From: a virus
DNA length: 64,000 nucleotides
IMG/VR virus record: IMGVR_UViG_3300025162_000016
Location: 64,001-128,000 of that record
Strand: one strand, 5' to 3'
Below the pieces are notes generated by a model. It saw only the letters and a program-made list of their open reading frames with translations. It did no database searches and was not told the DNA's origin. A program made the position numbers and the translations under genes. This document shows, one piece after another, positions 42,443 through 52,920 of this stretch; position 1 is the first letter of the stretch; each line of letters begins with the position of its first letter.

Positions 42443-45400
42443 GCCACGAATTTGTAGCAAAACGTGGATTAATTTCCCGAGGTGATGTACAAGTTACTGG
42501 TTCGTTAACCGCCACCGGCGTTATTTTCGGACATCATACTGGTTCTACTTTTGGAACGGCTTCTTGGGCAACTAATTCTTTAACCACGTCTTATGCAGAC
42601 TCATTAACTGTTAACAATGATTTAACAGTTGGCGGCATATTACGAGCCGGACAAATTAGTAGTAGTTTTATATATATCACCTCAAGTTATATTGTAGTAA
42701 CTGATAACATACTTACATTAAATGCACAAACTCCTCATGTAAGATACGCCGGGATTGAAGTATGGGATTCGGGTTCTACCGATCAAATGGCGAGTGTTTT
42801 ATGGGATGGCGAGAATAATTACTTCTTTATTTCATCCAGCGATGCGGGATATAGTAAAAAGATTATATTGGGACCGAGTGGTGAAGTAGATTTAACCGTC
42901 GGTAAAATACCTGTAGTAACTACAGGCGATAGTATTGGTGATAGTATAATACAACAAATTGGATCGGAAATCAATATTACGGGCAATTTAGTAGCTACGT
43001 CGGTAACTGCATCATTGATGGGGACGGCATCAAATGCTATTAGTGCGTCCTATGTTCCTAATTTATATCCACAAATTATACAAACCACCGTTGATTCTGC
43101 ATCGTGGGTGAGTGCTTCGGTATTTATCACTACTGCACAAACCGCTTCTTATATCACTTCCAGTAATATTTTTGGTAAGGTAACCGCCTTTAGTTCTTCA
43201 TGGGCAAGTGCTTCGGTTAGTGCATCCTATGTTCCGAATTTATATCCACAAACATATCAAGAATCTGGTTCATGGGCATCTTCATCGATTAGTGCCAGTT
43301 ATTTATTTGGACCTCATACTGGTTCGACATTTGGAACTGCAAGTTGGGCATTATCATCTTCGACTGCGATCAGTGCATCTTATTCGCCAGTAGAACCCGA
43401 TTATAGTTCATCGGTATCGTTACAAATAGATACTAAACAGAACAACATTGTTACCGGTTCAACCTTACCGATAACTGCAAGCTGGGCTAACTATATTTCT
43501 TCCAGCAATATAATTGGTAATGTTACCGCATTTTCTGCTTCGTGGGCGAGTGCTTCAATTAGTGCTTCCTACGTTCCTAATTTATATCCGCAGACGTATC
43601 AGGAGTCGGGGTCATGGGCCAGTGCTTCATTAAGTGCAAGTTATTCTCCGGTTCAACCGAGTTACAGTGCAAGTATTTCCGATCAATTTGCGACTAAACA
43701 AGATACATTAGTAATTGGCAATACTTATTCAATAACAAGTAGTTGGGCAAACGATGCTATTACGGCATCATATATTTCTTCCAGTAATATTTTTGGTAGT
43801 ATTACCGCATTAAGTTCTTCGTGGGCATCTTCCAGTATTTCATCATCTTACGTTCCCAATTTATATCCACAGGTTATACAAACCACCGTTGATTCTGCAT
43901 CATGGGTAAGTGCTTCGGTATTTATTACAACGGCACAGACTGCTTCGTATGTATCTTCCAGCAATGTTATAGGAATAATAACCGCATTTTCTTCCTCTTG
44001 GGCGAGTGCGTCGATCAGTGCTTCCTATGTTCCTAATTTATATCCTCAGACATATCAAGAGTCTGGTTCATGGGCATCATCCAGTATTTCGTCATCGTAT
44101 GCTACATCAGCATCTTACGTTCCCAATTTATATCCACAAGTTACACAAACAACAGTTGATTCGGCGTCATGGGTAAGTGCGTCGGTATTTATTACTACTG
44201 CACAAACCGCTTCTTATATTACGGCCAGTAATATATTTGGAACGGTAACGAGTTCATCGTATGCTTTAAGTGCGTCTTGGTCACCGCAACCGGCAATACC
44301 GACATCAGTTCCTTCCTCTTCATGGGCATCATCCAGTATTTCGGCGTCATATGCATTAACAGCGAGTTTTGCTTTAAATGCATCAGCACTTACATCGGCA
44401 AGTTGGGCAAGTAGTTCTTTAAGTGCATCATATCTTAATGCGGGGGCGAATATATATCTTTCGCAATCATATATTTTTGCTAATACCAATTCAATTGTAC
44501 CGTCATTTAAACCGGGACAATTATGGTATGATTCATTAACTCATACGTATGCGATTGATACTGATAAAACGGATGTTCGTCTTCAGATAGGACAGGAAAA
44601 TTATGTTAGAATTGTGGCGGGAGAATTAATTGCGAATGGAAACGCTGTTTATATTAGCGGGTCGAATATAAACAAACTTCCGATTGCATACCTTGCGATT
44701 GCAGATGGAACGGGATTGAAAAATCTAGTAGTTGGTTTATCAACTCAACCACTAACAATAGGAGAAGAAGGGTTTGCCACTACAGTAGGAGTTGTTAATA
44801 ATATTAACACATCTACCCTAATTGACGGCGATGTATTGTATTTATCTGACGTTACTTCTGGTTCCTTTACAAATATTATACCATTATTTCCTGCTGAAAA
44901 AGTAATTGTTGGAACGGTTTTATATTCTGGAATATCCGGAAAGATTTTAGTAGATTTGAGTCAACACACTCCTCGGGAAGATTTCAGTGTTGGGGTAATA
45001 GATATTCCTACGTTATCTAATATTGGCAGTACGATTTATATTGGGGCATCTAAAGTTAATTTCTGTATTAATTTATCCGGAAAAGGTATTATACGTTCAT
45101 TTACAGTTCCCTCCGCATCATTTACGATTACAACGGCGTTTTTGGATGTTCAATATATTCTTGCGAATTATAATAATGGCAATCCGATTTATCAGATTGC
45201 GACGGATATGTCAACGGTAGATAACATTCAAACTGTTCCGGTAGCCACATTTACATTGGGGTCGGGTGGAAATTTTTCTTATGTAGATTGGGACTCTTCC
45301 GGATTATTATTAAGCAACAAACTTGAACGTCGTATTATTGATATTTATGGTGCTCAACGAGCAAGTGGATTAGAAATAGGAACCAGCGGTTCTCATATTA

Positions 45401-48400
45401 CTATTACATCCGGAACGGGATATCTTGGAGTTAAGCAATTAACATTTACTAGTTCAAGTACTGCCAATACAAATCAATTTGCATTAGTAGCACATTCCGC
45501 ATCGATTTGGTCGGGATCTTTTATTAATGGGTATGTAACTACTCATTATGATGATGGCATCAATTTACGAACTCTTGGATCGGGTAAATATGTTGTAAAT
45601 TATGTTTATCGTGGAATTGGATCACTCAATCGATCTCAGGTATTGTTGAGCCCGCAATATGTCAATTACGGGGATGCGGTCAAGGCAATAATGCCTATTC
45701 CACCGGCTGAATTATCGAGCATTTCTATTTTTTGTGGACGCATAATAACACAAGAAGGAGATGGGGCATTATTGGTTGAGAGTGCATTTACAACTATTCT
45801 TTCGGTGGCGGGTATTACTGATCACAATTTATTAAATAATATACAAGGTGGAACACCGGGTCAATATTATCATTTATCATCGGCAAGTTACGCTCAGATG
45901 ATAAATGGGACTGCAAGTTATGCATATACTGCTAGTTATATATCTTCCAGTAATATATTCGGGAATATAACTGCATTTAGTGCTTCGTGGGCATCGGCTA
46001 GTATTTCGGCATCTTATGTTCCTAATTTATATCCACAGACATATCAAGTGTCTGGTTCGTGGGCATCATCATCGATTAGTTCGAGTTATTTATTTGGTTC
46101 ACATACCGGCTCTACTTTTGGTACGGCGAGTTATGCATATACTGCTAGTTATATATCTTCAAGTAATATATTTGGTAATGTAACCGCATTCAGTGCTTCG
46201 TGGGCATCGGCCAGTATTTCGGCGTCATATGTTCCTAATTTATATCCGCAAACTTTTCAAGCATCGGGGAGTTGGGCAAGCAGCTCTTTAAGTGCAAGTT
46301 GGGCACAATCTGCATCAATTGCATCAACAGCTAGTTATGTATCTTTCAGCAATATTTTTGGTAATGTAACTGCATTTTCCGCATCATGGGCATCGGCTAG
46401 TATTTCTTCATCGTATACTTTAAAATCATATTGGAATGATATTACTAAAGAGCCATCTGGATTTCCAAACCGGACAGATTCCACTCTTAGTTATGACAGT
46501 GCTTCGGTTAAATTAATGATATCGGGATCGAACTGGAAGGTTTATTGTAATGGCAATGAATTTATTAAAAATAATGAATCCATTGTTATTTCTACACCGA
46601 CCAAAGGACAGTTATATTATATTTATTATGATACGAATGGGGTATTACAACAAGCAGTAAGTGAATGGAGTTTTGTATCTGGAATTGCTTCCGTTTGCAC
46701 GGTATATATTGGGGCAGGGGCGGGTAATGGATTTGTTTCGGATGAACGGCATGGGGTTTTAATGGACGGGATGACCCATGAATATTTGCATGAGACAATG
46801 GGGCCGAGGTATGCTTCTGGATTTGCGTGGACGACAACGACAGCTTCGCTTGGAAAATATGCAATATCAGCGGGGGAATGGTATGATGATGATCTTGAAT
46901 TTAAGACTACCACTATTTTAAGTAGCAGTTTGATGGCATATTATTCGGGAGCGATGGTAGTATCTACAACGGAGACGAGTTCGATGTATGGGGGAGGAAC
47001 TGAAAAATATAATAACACTACATTAGGTACATTGGTAAATATTACGGGGGGTAATGCTGGGTGTTTCTTCATATATGCTATTAATGGGATTAGCAACAAT
47101 TTAGTATCGATATATGGGCAGAGGATTGACACTAGTGTTGCGAATGCTCGGACGAACAATACACCGGACACTTTAATATTTGGTAATTTCCCATTTCGGG
47201 AGGCGAAGTTATTATATCGTGTAATTGTGACGACGGCGGGTATTTCCGAGACCACGGATTACCGAACCGCACAATATGCTGGGTCTACATTTACACCTAC
47301 GTCACATGGATCGTTGACTGGGTTAAGTAATGATGATCATCCGCAATATCTTTTATTAGCGGGTAGAGATGGGCAAGCGGCGGCTACGTTTACGGGATCT
47401 ATAGTTGGCAGTTCTTCATATGCGACGAGTGCTTCGTATGTTCCGAATTTATATCCACAGACATATCAAGTATCGGGGAGTTGGGCAAGTAGTTCTTTAA
47501 GTGCGAGTTATATATCTTCCAGCAATATTTTTGGTAATGTAACTGCTTTCTCTGCTTCGTGGGCATCTTCTTCAATTAGTGCATCCTATGCTCCGGTTCA
47601 ACCATCATACAGTGCGAGTATTTCTACACAATTCGGAACTAAACAAGATACCCTTGTAACTGGTAATACTTATTTTATTACATCCAGTTGGTCGATAAGT
47701 TCAAGTTATGCACCAAATCTTTATCCACAAACTTATCAGATAAGTGGAAGTTGGGCATCTGCTTCAATAAGTGCATCCTATGCAACGATGGCTGGAACAG
47801 CGAATGCGATTTCCTTTGTTCCTCTAACATCGACTAGTGCCTCTTGGGTATCTGCTTCCGTTTTTATTACAACCGCACAGACTGCATCTTATATTACATC
47901 TAGTAATATTGTAGGAATAATAACTGCTATCAGTGCAAGTTGGTCAAGTGCCTCAATTAGTGCATCATATGCACCGGTTCAACCAAGTTATTCTTCCAGT
48001 GTATCCACTCAATTTGGAACCAAACAGGATACTCTTGTAACTGGAACCACTTATTTCATTACATCAAGTTGGTCACTTAATTCAATAACTACATCTTATA
48101 TTACGTCGAGTAATATTGTGGGAATAATAACTGCATTTAGTTCTTCTTGGGCTAGTTCTTCAATCAGTGCTAGTTACGTTCCCAATTTATATCCTCAGAC
48201 AGAACAAACATCCGCTTCGTGGGCTTCTAGTTCGATTAGTGCAAGTTATTTATTTGGACCGCATACGGGATCGACTTTTGGAACTTCAAGTTGGTCACTT
48301 AATTCAATAACTACTAGTTATATTACTTCCAGTAATATTGTGGGAATAATAACTGCATTTTCTGCCTCTTGGGCATCTTCTTCATTGAGTGCTTCATATG

Positions 48401-49566
48401 TTCCTAATTTATACCCACAAACAGAACAGATATCATCAAGTTGGGCTAGTGCATCTATAAGTGCAAGTTATTTATTTGGACCGCATACAGGATCTACTTT
48501 TGGAACATCTTCTTGGTCTAACAATTCCGTAACTGCATCTTATATTACTTCAAGTAATATTTTCGGTAATGTTACCGCATTTAGTTCATCTTGGTCAAGT
48601 GCATCAATTAGTGCTTCATATGCAATAAGTGCTAGCATCGCTAATGCAATTTCTTTTGTTCCTATTGCTAGTGTAAGTGCATCATGGGTAAGTGCATCTG
48701 TATTTATTACAACTGCACAAACTGCATCTCATATTACATCCAGCAATATTTTTGGAATTGTAACTAGTGCTTCTTACAGTTTCTCATCCTCGTATTCATT
48801 AACATCTAGTTATTTGAGTAGTTCAGTTATGGGAAATGGTGTATATAATATCGTATATCTCAATAGTGCAAGTTATGCCGCATTAAATCCTCCTGTATCA
48901 ACTACAATTTATGCGGTAATGTCCGAAAACTTTCGAGTTACAGAAATTGATGATTTAAGAATTACAGAAGATGGTGATATAAGAATTACACAATTAGGAA
49001 ATATTGTATTATATTTAGGATTGAATCCGATTTCAAGTGGTGAGAATATTATATCTTGTTCGTGGGCATCTTCTTCAATTAGTTCCAGTTATTTATTTGG
49101 ACCACATACAGGATCAACTTTCGGAACGGCATCTTGGGCAGTGAGTGCATCTTGGGCTGGTAATATTGCTGCTTCTGGATTTCCAACGATAATAGCATCA
49201 GGAAATTATAATACATATCCACAAGGAACAGATGTAATTATTATGACAGAATTAGCAACTATATCTAATACTGGGTTGTATAGAATATCTGATACTTGTA
49301 ATACTTATTTAACTTCTGCCGCCGCCATTTACTTCACTCGTAGTGTTGTTTGGTCGGATGAGACAAATACTAGACGTACTAGAAATTCAATCCAGTTTCC
49401 TACTTATGCCATTGGTGAGAGACCAGGTTTTTATGGTAATTGGGCCAATGATGTTTTTACTTTATCTATATTAACCGGAACTAAAGTATCTATAACAGAA
49501 AGTTATACTTGTAACGTACAAACAGATGCCTTTCATAGTAAGATTGCATTGGAAAGATTATTTTAA
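42439..49566 (+). CDS. Giant Ser/Ala-rich tail fibre protein (2375 aa)
   Basis: This is a very long virion surface protein. It starts after a strong GGGAGG ribosome site. An N-terminal module (LTVGGILRAGQISSSFIYITSSY...DQMASVLWDGENNYFFISSSDAGY) is duplicated in the second giant gene at about 59635-59930. Most of the rest is repeats such as SASWASASISASYVPNLYPQ, TASYISSSNIFGNVTAF and YLFGPHTGSTFGTASWA. Non-repeat domains are inserted at about residues 690-1150, about 1340-1640 and at the C-terminus (GFPTIIASGNYNTYPQG...). The repeats probably form a long thin trimeric shaft. No transmembrane segment is present. Host binding is likely but not directly shown. Confidence 0.85.
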   Translation: MSHEFVAKRGLISRGDVQVTGSLTATGVIFGHHTGSTFGTASWATNSLTTSYADSLTVNNDLTVGGILRAGQISSSFIYITSSYIVVTDNILTLNAQTPHVRYAGIEVWDSGSTDQMASVLWDGENNYFFISSSDAGYSKKIILGPSGEVDLTVGKIPVVTTGDSIGDSIIQQIGSEINITGNLVATSVTASLMGTASNAISASYVPNLYPQIIQTTVDSASWVSASVFITTAQTASYITSSNIFGKVTAFSSSWASASVSASYVPNLYPQTYQESGSWASSSISASYLFGPHTGSTFGTASWALSSSTAISASYSPVEPDYSSSVSLQIDTKQNNIVTGSTLPITASWANYISSSNIIGNVTAFSASWASASISASYVPNLYPQTYQESGSWASASLSASYSPVQPSYSASISDQFATKQDTLVIGNTYSITSSWANDAITASYISSSNIFGSITALSSSWASSSISSSYVPNLYPQVIQTTVDSASWVSASVFITTAQTASYVSSSNVIGIITAFSSSWASASISASYVPNLYPQTYQESGSWASSSISSSYATSASYVPNLYPQVTQTTVDSASWVSASVFITTAQTASYITASNIFGTVTSSSYALSASWSPQPAIPTSVPSSSWASSSISASYALTASFALNASALTSASWASSSLSASYLNAGANIYLSQSYIFANTNSIVPSFKPGQLWYDSLTHTYAIDTDKTDVRLQIGQENYVRIVAGELIANGNAVYISGSNINKLPIAYLAIADGTGLKNLVVGLSTQPLTIGEEGFATTVGVVNNINTSTLIDGDVLYLSDVTSGSFTNIIPLFPAEKVIVGTVLYSGISGKILVDLSQHTPREDFSVGVIDIPTLSNIGSTIYIGASKVNFCINLSGKGIIRSFTVPSASFTITTAFLDVQYILANYNNGNPIYQIATDMSTVDNIQTVPVATFTLGSGGNFSYVDWDSSGLLLSNKLERRIIDIYGAQRASGLEIGTSGSHITITSGTGYLGVKQLTFTSSSTANTNQFALVAHSASIWSGSFINGYVTTHYDDGINLRTLGSGKYVVNYVYRGIGSLNRSQVLLSPQYVNYGDAVKAIMPIPPAELSSISIFCGRIITQEGDGALLVESAFTTILSVAGITDHNLLNNIQGGTPGQYYHLSSASYAQMINGTASYAYTASYISSSNIFGNITAFSASWASASISASYVPNLYPQTYQVSGSWASSSISSSYLFGSHTGSTFGTASYAYTASYISSSNIFGNVTAFSASWASASISASYVPNLYPQTFQASGSWASSSLSASWAQSASIASTASYVSFSNIFGNVTAFSASWASASISSSYTLKSYWNDITKEPSGFPNRTDSTLSYDSASVKLMISGSNWKVYCNGNEFIKNNESIVISTPTKGQLYYIYYDTNGVLQQAVSEWSFVSGIASVCTVYIGAGAGNGFVSDERHGVLMDGMTHEYLHETMGPRYASGFAWTTTTASLGKYAISAGEWYDDDLEFKTTTILSSSLMAYYSGAMVVSTTETSSMYGGGTEKYNNTTLGTLVNITGGNAGCFFIYAINGISNNLVSIYGQRIDTSVANARTNNTPDTLIFGNFPFREAKLLYRVIVTTAGISETTDYRTAQYAGSTFTPTSHGSLTGLSNDDHPQYLLLAGRDGQAAATFTGSIVGSSSYATSASYVPNLYPQTYQVSGSWASSSLSASYISSSNIFGNVTAFSASWASSSISASYAPVQPSYSASISTQFGTKQDTLVTGNTYFITSSWSISSSYAPNLYPQTYQISGSWASASISASYATMAGTANAISFVPLTSTSASWVSASVFITTAQTASYITSSNIVGIITAISASWSSASISASYAPVQPSYSSSVSTQFGTKQDTLVTGTTYFITSSWSLNSITTSYITSSNIVGIITAFSSSWASSSISASYVPNLYPQTEQTSASWASSSISASYLFGPHTGSTFGTSSWSLNSITTSYITSSNIVGIITAFSASWASSSLSASYVPNLYPQTEQISSSWASASISASYLFGPHTGSTFGTSSWSNNSVTASYITSSNIFGNVTAFSSSWSSASISASYAISASIANAISFVPIASVSASWVSASVFITTAQTASHITSSNIFGIVTSASYSFSSSYSLTSSYLSSSVMGNGVYNIVYLNSASYAALNPPVSTTIYAVMSENFRVTEIDDLRITEDGDIRITQLGNIVLYLGLNPISSGENIISCSWASSSISSSYLFGPHTGSTFGTASWAVSASWAGNIAASGFPTIIASGNYNTYPQGTDVIIMTELATISNTGLYRISDTCNTYLTSAAAIYFTRSVVWSDETNTRRTRNSIQFPTYAIGERPGFYGNWANDVFTLSILTGTKVSITESYTCNVQTDAFHSKIALERLF

Positions 49567-49637
49567 ATTATATGGAATACATTTCACTGAAATATATCTA
49601 TTTATAAGAGATTACAAAAAATGAAATACGCCGAATT

Positions 49638-51035
49638 ATGTCAAATACACGAATAAGCAATTTAAATGCCGCTGGAACAATCACTGGAACCGAATTGATT
49701 GAATTAGTCCAAACCGGTACGTCAGTATATTCTACAATCAATAGTATAGCATCTACTACCACCGCCAGTTTATTGGGCGGTAATCCAAATGAATGGTTTA
49801 TAAAAGATGATATAACTCTGCCAGCTTTTGCTACCACTAATTCACAATCAATGGTCGTTAATAGTAATTTATTAATTTATATAAATAACAAACCGTATAC
49901 ATTTACTAGTGCTAGTAGCACCATTATAATGCCCGCTCTAATGCTCGCTGGAAATGATTATGGTATCTATGCTACTACCGCAAGTACTTTAATCGCTACC
50001 TATACCAATACCAGTTCCATTGAGTTAGGTGGTTATACTGCTCCTGCTGGATACGATGCCACTAACTCCAGATTAGTCGGCGGCTTCTACTTCGCTCATT
50101 CTGGCAGTGCCCCACTGTCAATGATCAGTAGATCTAGATCTGCAGGCGGTGCTGCAGCCTCCGCTTCAATCTCTATGAGTAGTGCTGCTCATGGTTTAGT
50201 TACTGGTGACTATATTGATGTAATATTGATGACCGATTTAACTTATAATACCACAAATATTCCCATCACCGCAAGTGGAACAAATATTATATTCCCAAGT
50301 TCAGGAACATCCGAAACATATGTCGGTGACACTGCCGGTAAAGTATACAAAATAAATAATCGGGGCATCATTAATCAATATAGTATCTGGGATCTAAAAT
50401 TCAAACCAAAATGCCCAGATCCCCGTGGTATGATATTAGTTAATGATTCCTTCTGGGTTGATATCTGGCTAACTGGTAATAACTATCTAACCAGTGGAAC
50501 CAGCAGAAAAGGTGAGAGAATTGCGGATGGTCAAGGCGGTGTATCGTATCCTCTAATTTCAACAAAAATGGGCGGAAATGGTACATCTAGATACGCAAAC
50601 TGCACTTGGTTCACCTCAAATGAAGTACTTGCTCACTGGGGAAAGAAACTTCTGAGTTATGCTGATTTCTGTGTTGCTGCTTTCAATGGAACAACAGAGA
50701 ATGGATCATATGGAACAGATAATCAGTATACCTGTAGACCTCCTGGTGCAATGTATACCAGCAAATGGGGAATGGAGCAATCCTATGGAATCATGTGGAT
50801 ATGGGGTGCAGATTTGAATTTTTATTCGGGAACAATTAACTATGATTGGCAGAATACTACTGAAGGCAGAGGTTATATGTACACAACATCCACAGGAACG
50901 ATTGCAGGTATATACGGCGGCAGTTGGAATGATGGTGTTGCTGGCTCTCGTAGTTCTTATTGGCATGATTATGTTTGGGATAGCAACTACAGTATTGGGC
51001 TGCGTGGTCGTTGTGATCATCTTGTTGTTCCGTAA
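49638..51035 (+). CDS. DGR target protein 1 (variable tail protein, 465 aa)
   Basis: This is a tail protein whose C-terminal ligand-binding surface is diversified by the retroelement. The N-terminal ISNLNAAGTITGTELIELVQTG is a common phage fibre attachment-type start. The C-terminal half (KCPDPRGMILVNDSFWVDIWLTG...WGKKLLSYADFCVAAF...GSRSSYW...IGLRGRCDHLVVP) has the layout of C-type-lectin (formylglycine-generating-enzyme-like) DGR target domains. The variable repeat covers residues 426-458, at the extreme C-terminus as usual. From about 50334 the DNA looks identical to target 2 except in the variable repeat. Their N-terminal halves differ. It probably serves as receptor-binding tip. Confidence 0.9.
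   Translation: MSNTRISNLNAAGTITGTELIELVQTGTSVYSTINSIASTTTASLLGGNPNEWFIKDDITLPAFATTNSQSMVVNSNLLIYINNKPYTFTSASSTIIMPALMLAGNDYGIYATTASTLIATYTNTSSIELGGYTAPAGYDATNSRLVGGFYFAHSGSAPLSMISRSRSAGGAAASASISMSSAAHGLVTGDYIDVILMTDLTYNTTNIPITASGTNIIFPSSGTSETYVGDTAGKVYKINNRGIINQYSIWDLKFKPKCPDPRGMILVNDSFWVDIWLTGNNYLTSGTSRKGERIADGQGGVSYPLISTKMGGNGTSRYANCTWFTSNEVLAHWGKKLLSYADFCVAAFNGTTENGSYGTDNQYTCRPPGAMYTSKWGMEQSYGIMWIWGADLNFYSGTINYDWQNTTEGRGYMYTTSTGTIAGIYGGSWNDGVAGSRSSYWHDYVWDSNYSIGLRGRCDHLVVP
50913..51011 (+). repeat. DGR variable repeat VR1 (99 bp)
   Basis: It aligns to the template repeat at 52921-53022 with 11 substitutions by my count, all at template adenines, plus a three-base in-frame deletion (the ninth template codon, AAT). 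It ends in the invariant GGGCTGCGTGGTCGT, the likely initiation-of-homology segment. Confidence 0.93.
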
Positions 51036-51065
51036 CGGAGCGGAAGCGAAGTGGGAGGAACAACA
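51023..51065 (+). promoter_or_regulatory. Conserved hairpin element downstream of VR1
   Basis: The 9-bp arms TGTTGTTCC (51023-51031) and GGAACAACA (51057-51065) flank the stop codon region, with a smaller TCCG-TAA-CGGA hairpin inside. The block is repeated exactly after VR2. In other DGRs, hairpins just downstream of the variable repeat help target recognition. Confidence 0.65.
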
Positions 51066-51119
51066 GTAGCATTTCTGGTAGTATAGAAGAAAAATTTGGT
51101 ATAAATAAAAATAAATAAT

Positions 51120-52499
51120 ATGGCAACGAAAAAAATAAGTGAATTAAATGTAGCTGGTACTATTGGTGGTAATGAGATGGTGGAATTGGTACAGAGTGGA
51201 TTATCTGTACGATCTACAGTTAGTAATATAATAATTACTGCCAGTGTAGTGAACGGTAATACCAACAATTTTTTTGTTAAATTAAATTATAAAACGCCAG
51301 CATTTGCTACTAATAATTCTCAATCAATGGTGGTAAATAGTAATTTATTAATCTATGTAAATAATACCCCGCACAATTTTGCCAGCGGCTCTTCTATCAC
51401 CATGCCCGCCACTATGCTCGCCGGAAATGACTACGGTATCTATGCCACCATCGATAATACCCTGATAGCTACGTATACCACTCCCAGTTCCGTGACTCTC
51501 GGAGGTTATACCGCTCCTGCTGGATATAATGCCACTAACTCCAGATTAGTCGGTGGCTTCTACTTTGCCCATTATGATAGCTCACCGCTCTCAATTCTCG
51601 GAAGATCTAGATCGTCTGGTAATTCTTCAATCTCTATGAGCAATGCTGTTCATGGTTTAGTTACTGGTGACTATATTGATGTAATCCTAATGACCGATCT
51701 AACTTATAATATCGTAAATGTTCAAATTACTGTGAGCGGTACCACTATAACTTTCCCAAATCCAGGATCAAATGAATCATATACCGCAGATACCGCCGGT
51801 AAAGTATACAAAATAAATAATCGGGGCATCATTAATCAATATAGTATCTGGGATCTAAAATTCAAACCAAAATGCCCAGATCCCCGTGGTATGATATTAG
51901 TTAATGATTCCTTCTGGGTTGATATCTGGCTAACTGGTAATAACTATCTAACCAGTGGAACCAGCAGAAAAGGTGAGAGAATTGCGGATGGTCAAGGCGG
52001 TGTATCGTATCCTCTAATTTCAACAAAAATGGGCGGAAATGGTACATCTAGATACGCAAACTGCACTTGGTTCACCTCAAATGAAGTACTTGCTCACTGG
52101 GGAAAGAAACTTCTGAGTTATGCTGATTTCTGTGTTGCTGCTTTCAATGGAACAACAGAGAATGGATCATATGGAACAGATAATCAGTATACCTGTAGAC
52201 CTCCTGGTGCAATGTATACCAGCAAATGGGGAATGGAGCAATCCTATGGAATCATGTGGATATGGGGTGCAGATTTGAATTTTTATTCGGGAACAATTAA
52301 CTATGATTGGCAGAATACTACTGAAGGCAGAGGTTATATGTACACAACATCCACAGGAACGATTGCAGGTATATACGGCGGCGGTTGGACTGATGGTGGT
52401 GTTGCTGGCTCTCGTAGTTCTTATTGGTATGATTATGTTTGGGATAGCAACTACAGTATTGGGCTGCGTGGTCGTTGTGATCATCTTGTTGTTCCGTAA
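51120..52499 (+). CDS. DGR target protein 2 (variable tail protein, 459 aa)
   Basis: This is a tandem paralogue of target 1. It starts MATKKISELNVAGTIGGNEM, and its N-terminal 225 residues are similar but diverged. From about 51795 the DNA appears identical to target 1 up to the variable repeat, implying recent duplication or gene conversion. The C-terminal lectin-like domain has the same GSRSSYW and IGLRGRCDHLVVP frame. The variable repeat spans residues 419-452. It has one more residue than target 1 in the loop (GWTDGGVAG against SWNDGVAG). TATAAATA occurs at 51100-51107, a short distance before the start. It sits next to the Avd gene. Confidence 0.9.
   Translation: MATKKISELNVAGTIGGNEMVELVQSGLSVRSTVSNIIITASVVNGNTNNFFVKLNYKTPAFATNNSQSMVVNSNLLIYVNNTPHNFASGSSITMPATMLAGNDYGIYATIDNTLIATYTTPSSVTLGGYTAPAGYNATNSRLVGGFYFAHYDSSPLSILGRSRSSGNSSISMSNAVHGLVTGDYIDVILMTDLTYNIVNVQITVSGTTITFPNPGSNESYTADTAGKVYKINNRGIINQYSIWDLKFKPKCPDPRGMILVNDSFWVDIWLTGNNYLTSGTSRKGERIADGQGGVSYPLISTKMGGNGTSRYANCTWFTSNEVLAHWGKKLLSYADFCVAAFNGTTENGSYGTDNQYTCRPPGAMYTSKWGMEQSYGIMWIWGADLNFYSGTINYDWQNTTEGRGYMYTTSTGTIAGIYGGGWTDGGVAGSRSSYWYDYVWDSNYSIGLRGRCDHLVVP
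52374..52475 (+). repeat. DGR variable repeat VR2 (102 bp)
   Basis: It is full length relative to the template repeat. By my count 15 of 30 template adenines are changed, and no other position in 102 bp differs. The ends match the template exactly (GGGCTGCGTGGTCGT on the 3' side). Confidence 0.95.
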
Positions 52500-52529
52500 C
52501 GGAGCGGAAGCGAAGTGGGAGGAACAACA
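52487..52529 (+). promoter_or_regulatory. Conserved hairpin element downstream of VR2
   Basis: This is the same element as at 51023-51065: TGTTGTTCC ... GGAACAACA arms around the stop codon, with an inner TCCG-TAA-CGGA hairpin. Sequence identity with the VR1 copy runs from the end of the VR through about 52531. Confidence 0.65.
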
Positions 52530-52551
52530 GTGGCATTTTTTGTGATTTATT

Positions 52552-52902
52552 ATGGATGAAAATATAAAACAACTTGAAATTATTGAAAAATACGAAGAAT
52601 TTGTTAATTATATTTATCCAATTTGTATAAATATTCCTAAAGGTGGGCATGTAACATTGAGGAATAAGATGACCGAATGTATATTTAACCAAGTGGAATT
52701 ATTTGTACAAGCGAAAAAATCTAATCAAATATCAAAACTTTACTTAGCAGATGCGGGATTGGCTCTGTTGAGATTTTATTTACGGTTTCTGGTTCACCCA
52801 AACCGAAAACTTATAAGCAACAATCAACATAAAGTAGCAACATTGCATTTGTGTGAGGTTGAGAATATGTTAAAGGAATGGATAAAAACTATGAAGCCGT
52901 GA
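52552..52902 (+). CDS. avd: Accessory variability determinant (Avd-like, 116 aa)
   Basis: This is a small helical-bundle protein that partners the DGR reverse transcriptase and template RNA. Landmarks are IIEKYEEFVNYIYPICINIPK, TLRNKMTECIFNQVELFVQAKK, YLADAGLALLRFYLRFLVH and HLCEVENMLKEWIKTMKP. These correspond to the four helices of Avd proteins, with conserved basic residues that bind nucleic acid. Its position between the target genes and the template repeat is standard. No clear ribosome site precedes it. It appears intact. Confidence 0.88.
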   Translation: MDENIKQLEIIEKYEEFVNYIYPICINIPKGGHVTLRNKMTECIFNQVELFVQAKKSNQISKLYLADAGLALLRFYLRFLVHPNRKLISNNQHKVATLHLCEVENMLKEWIKTMKP

Positions 52903-52920
52903 TGGGTTGATTGTGTAAAA

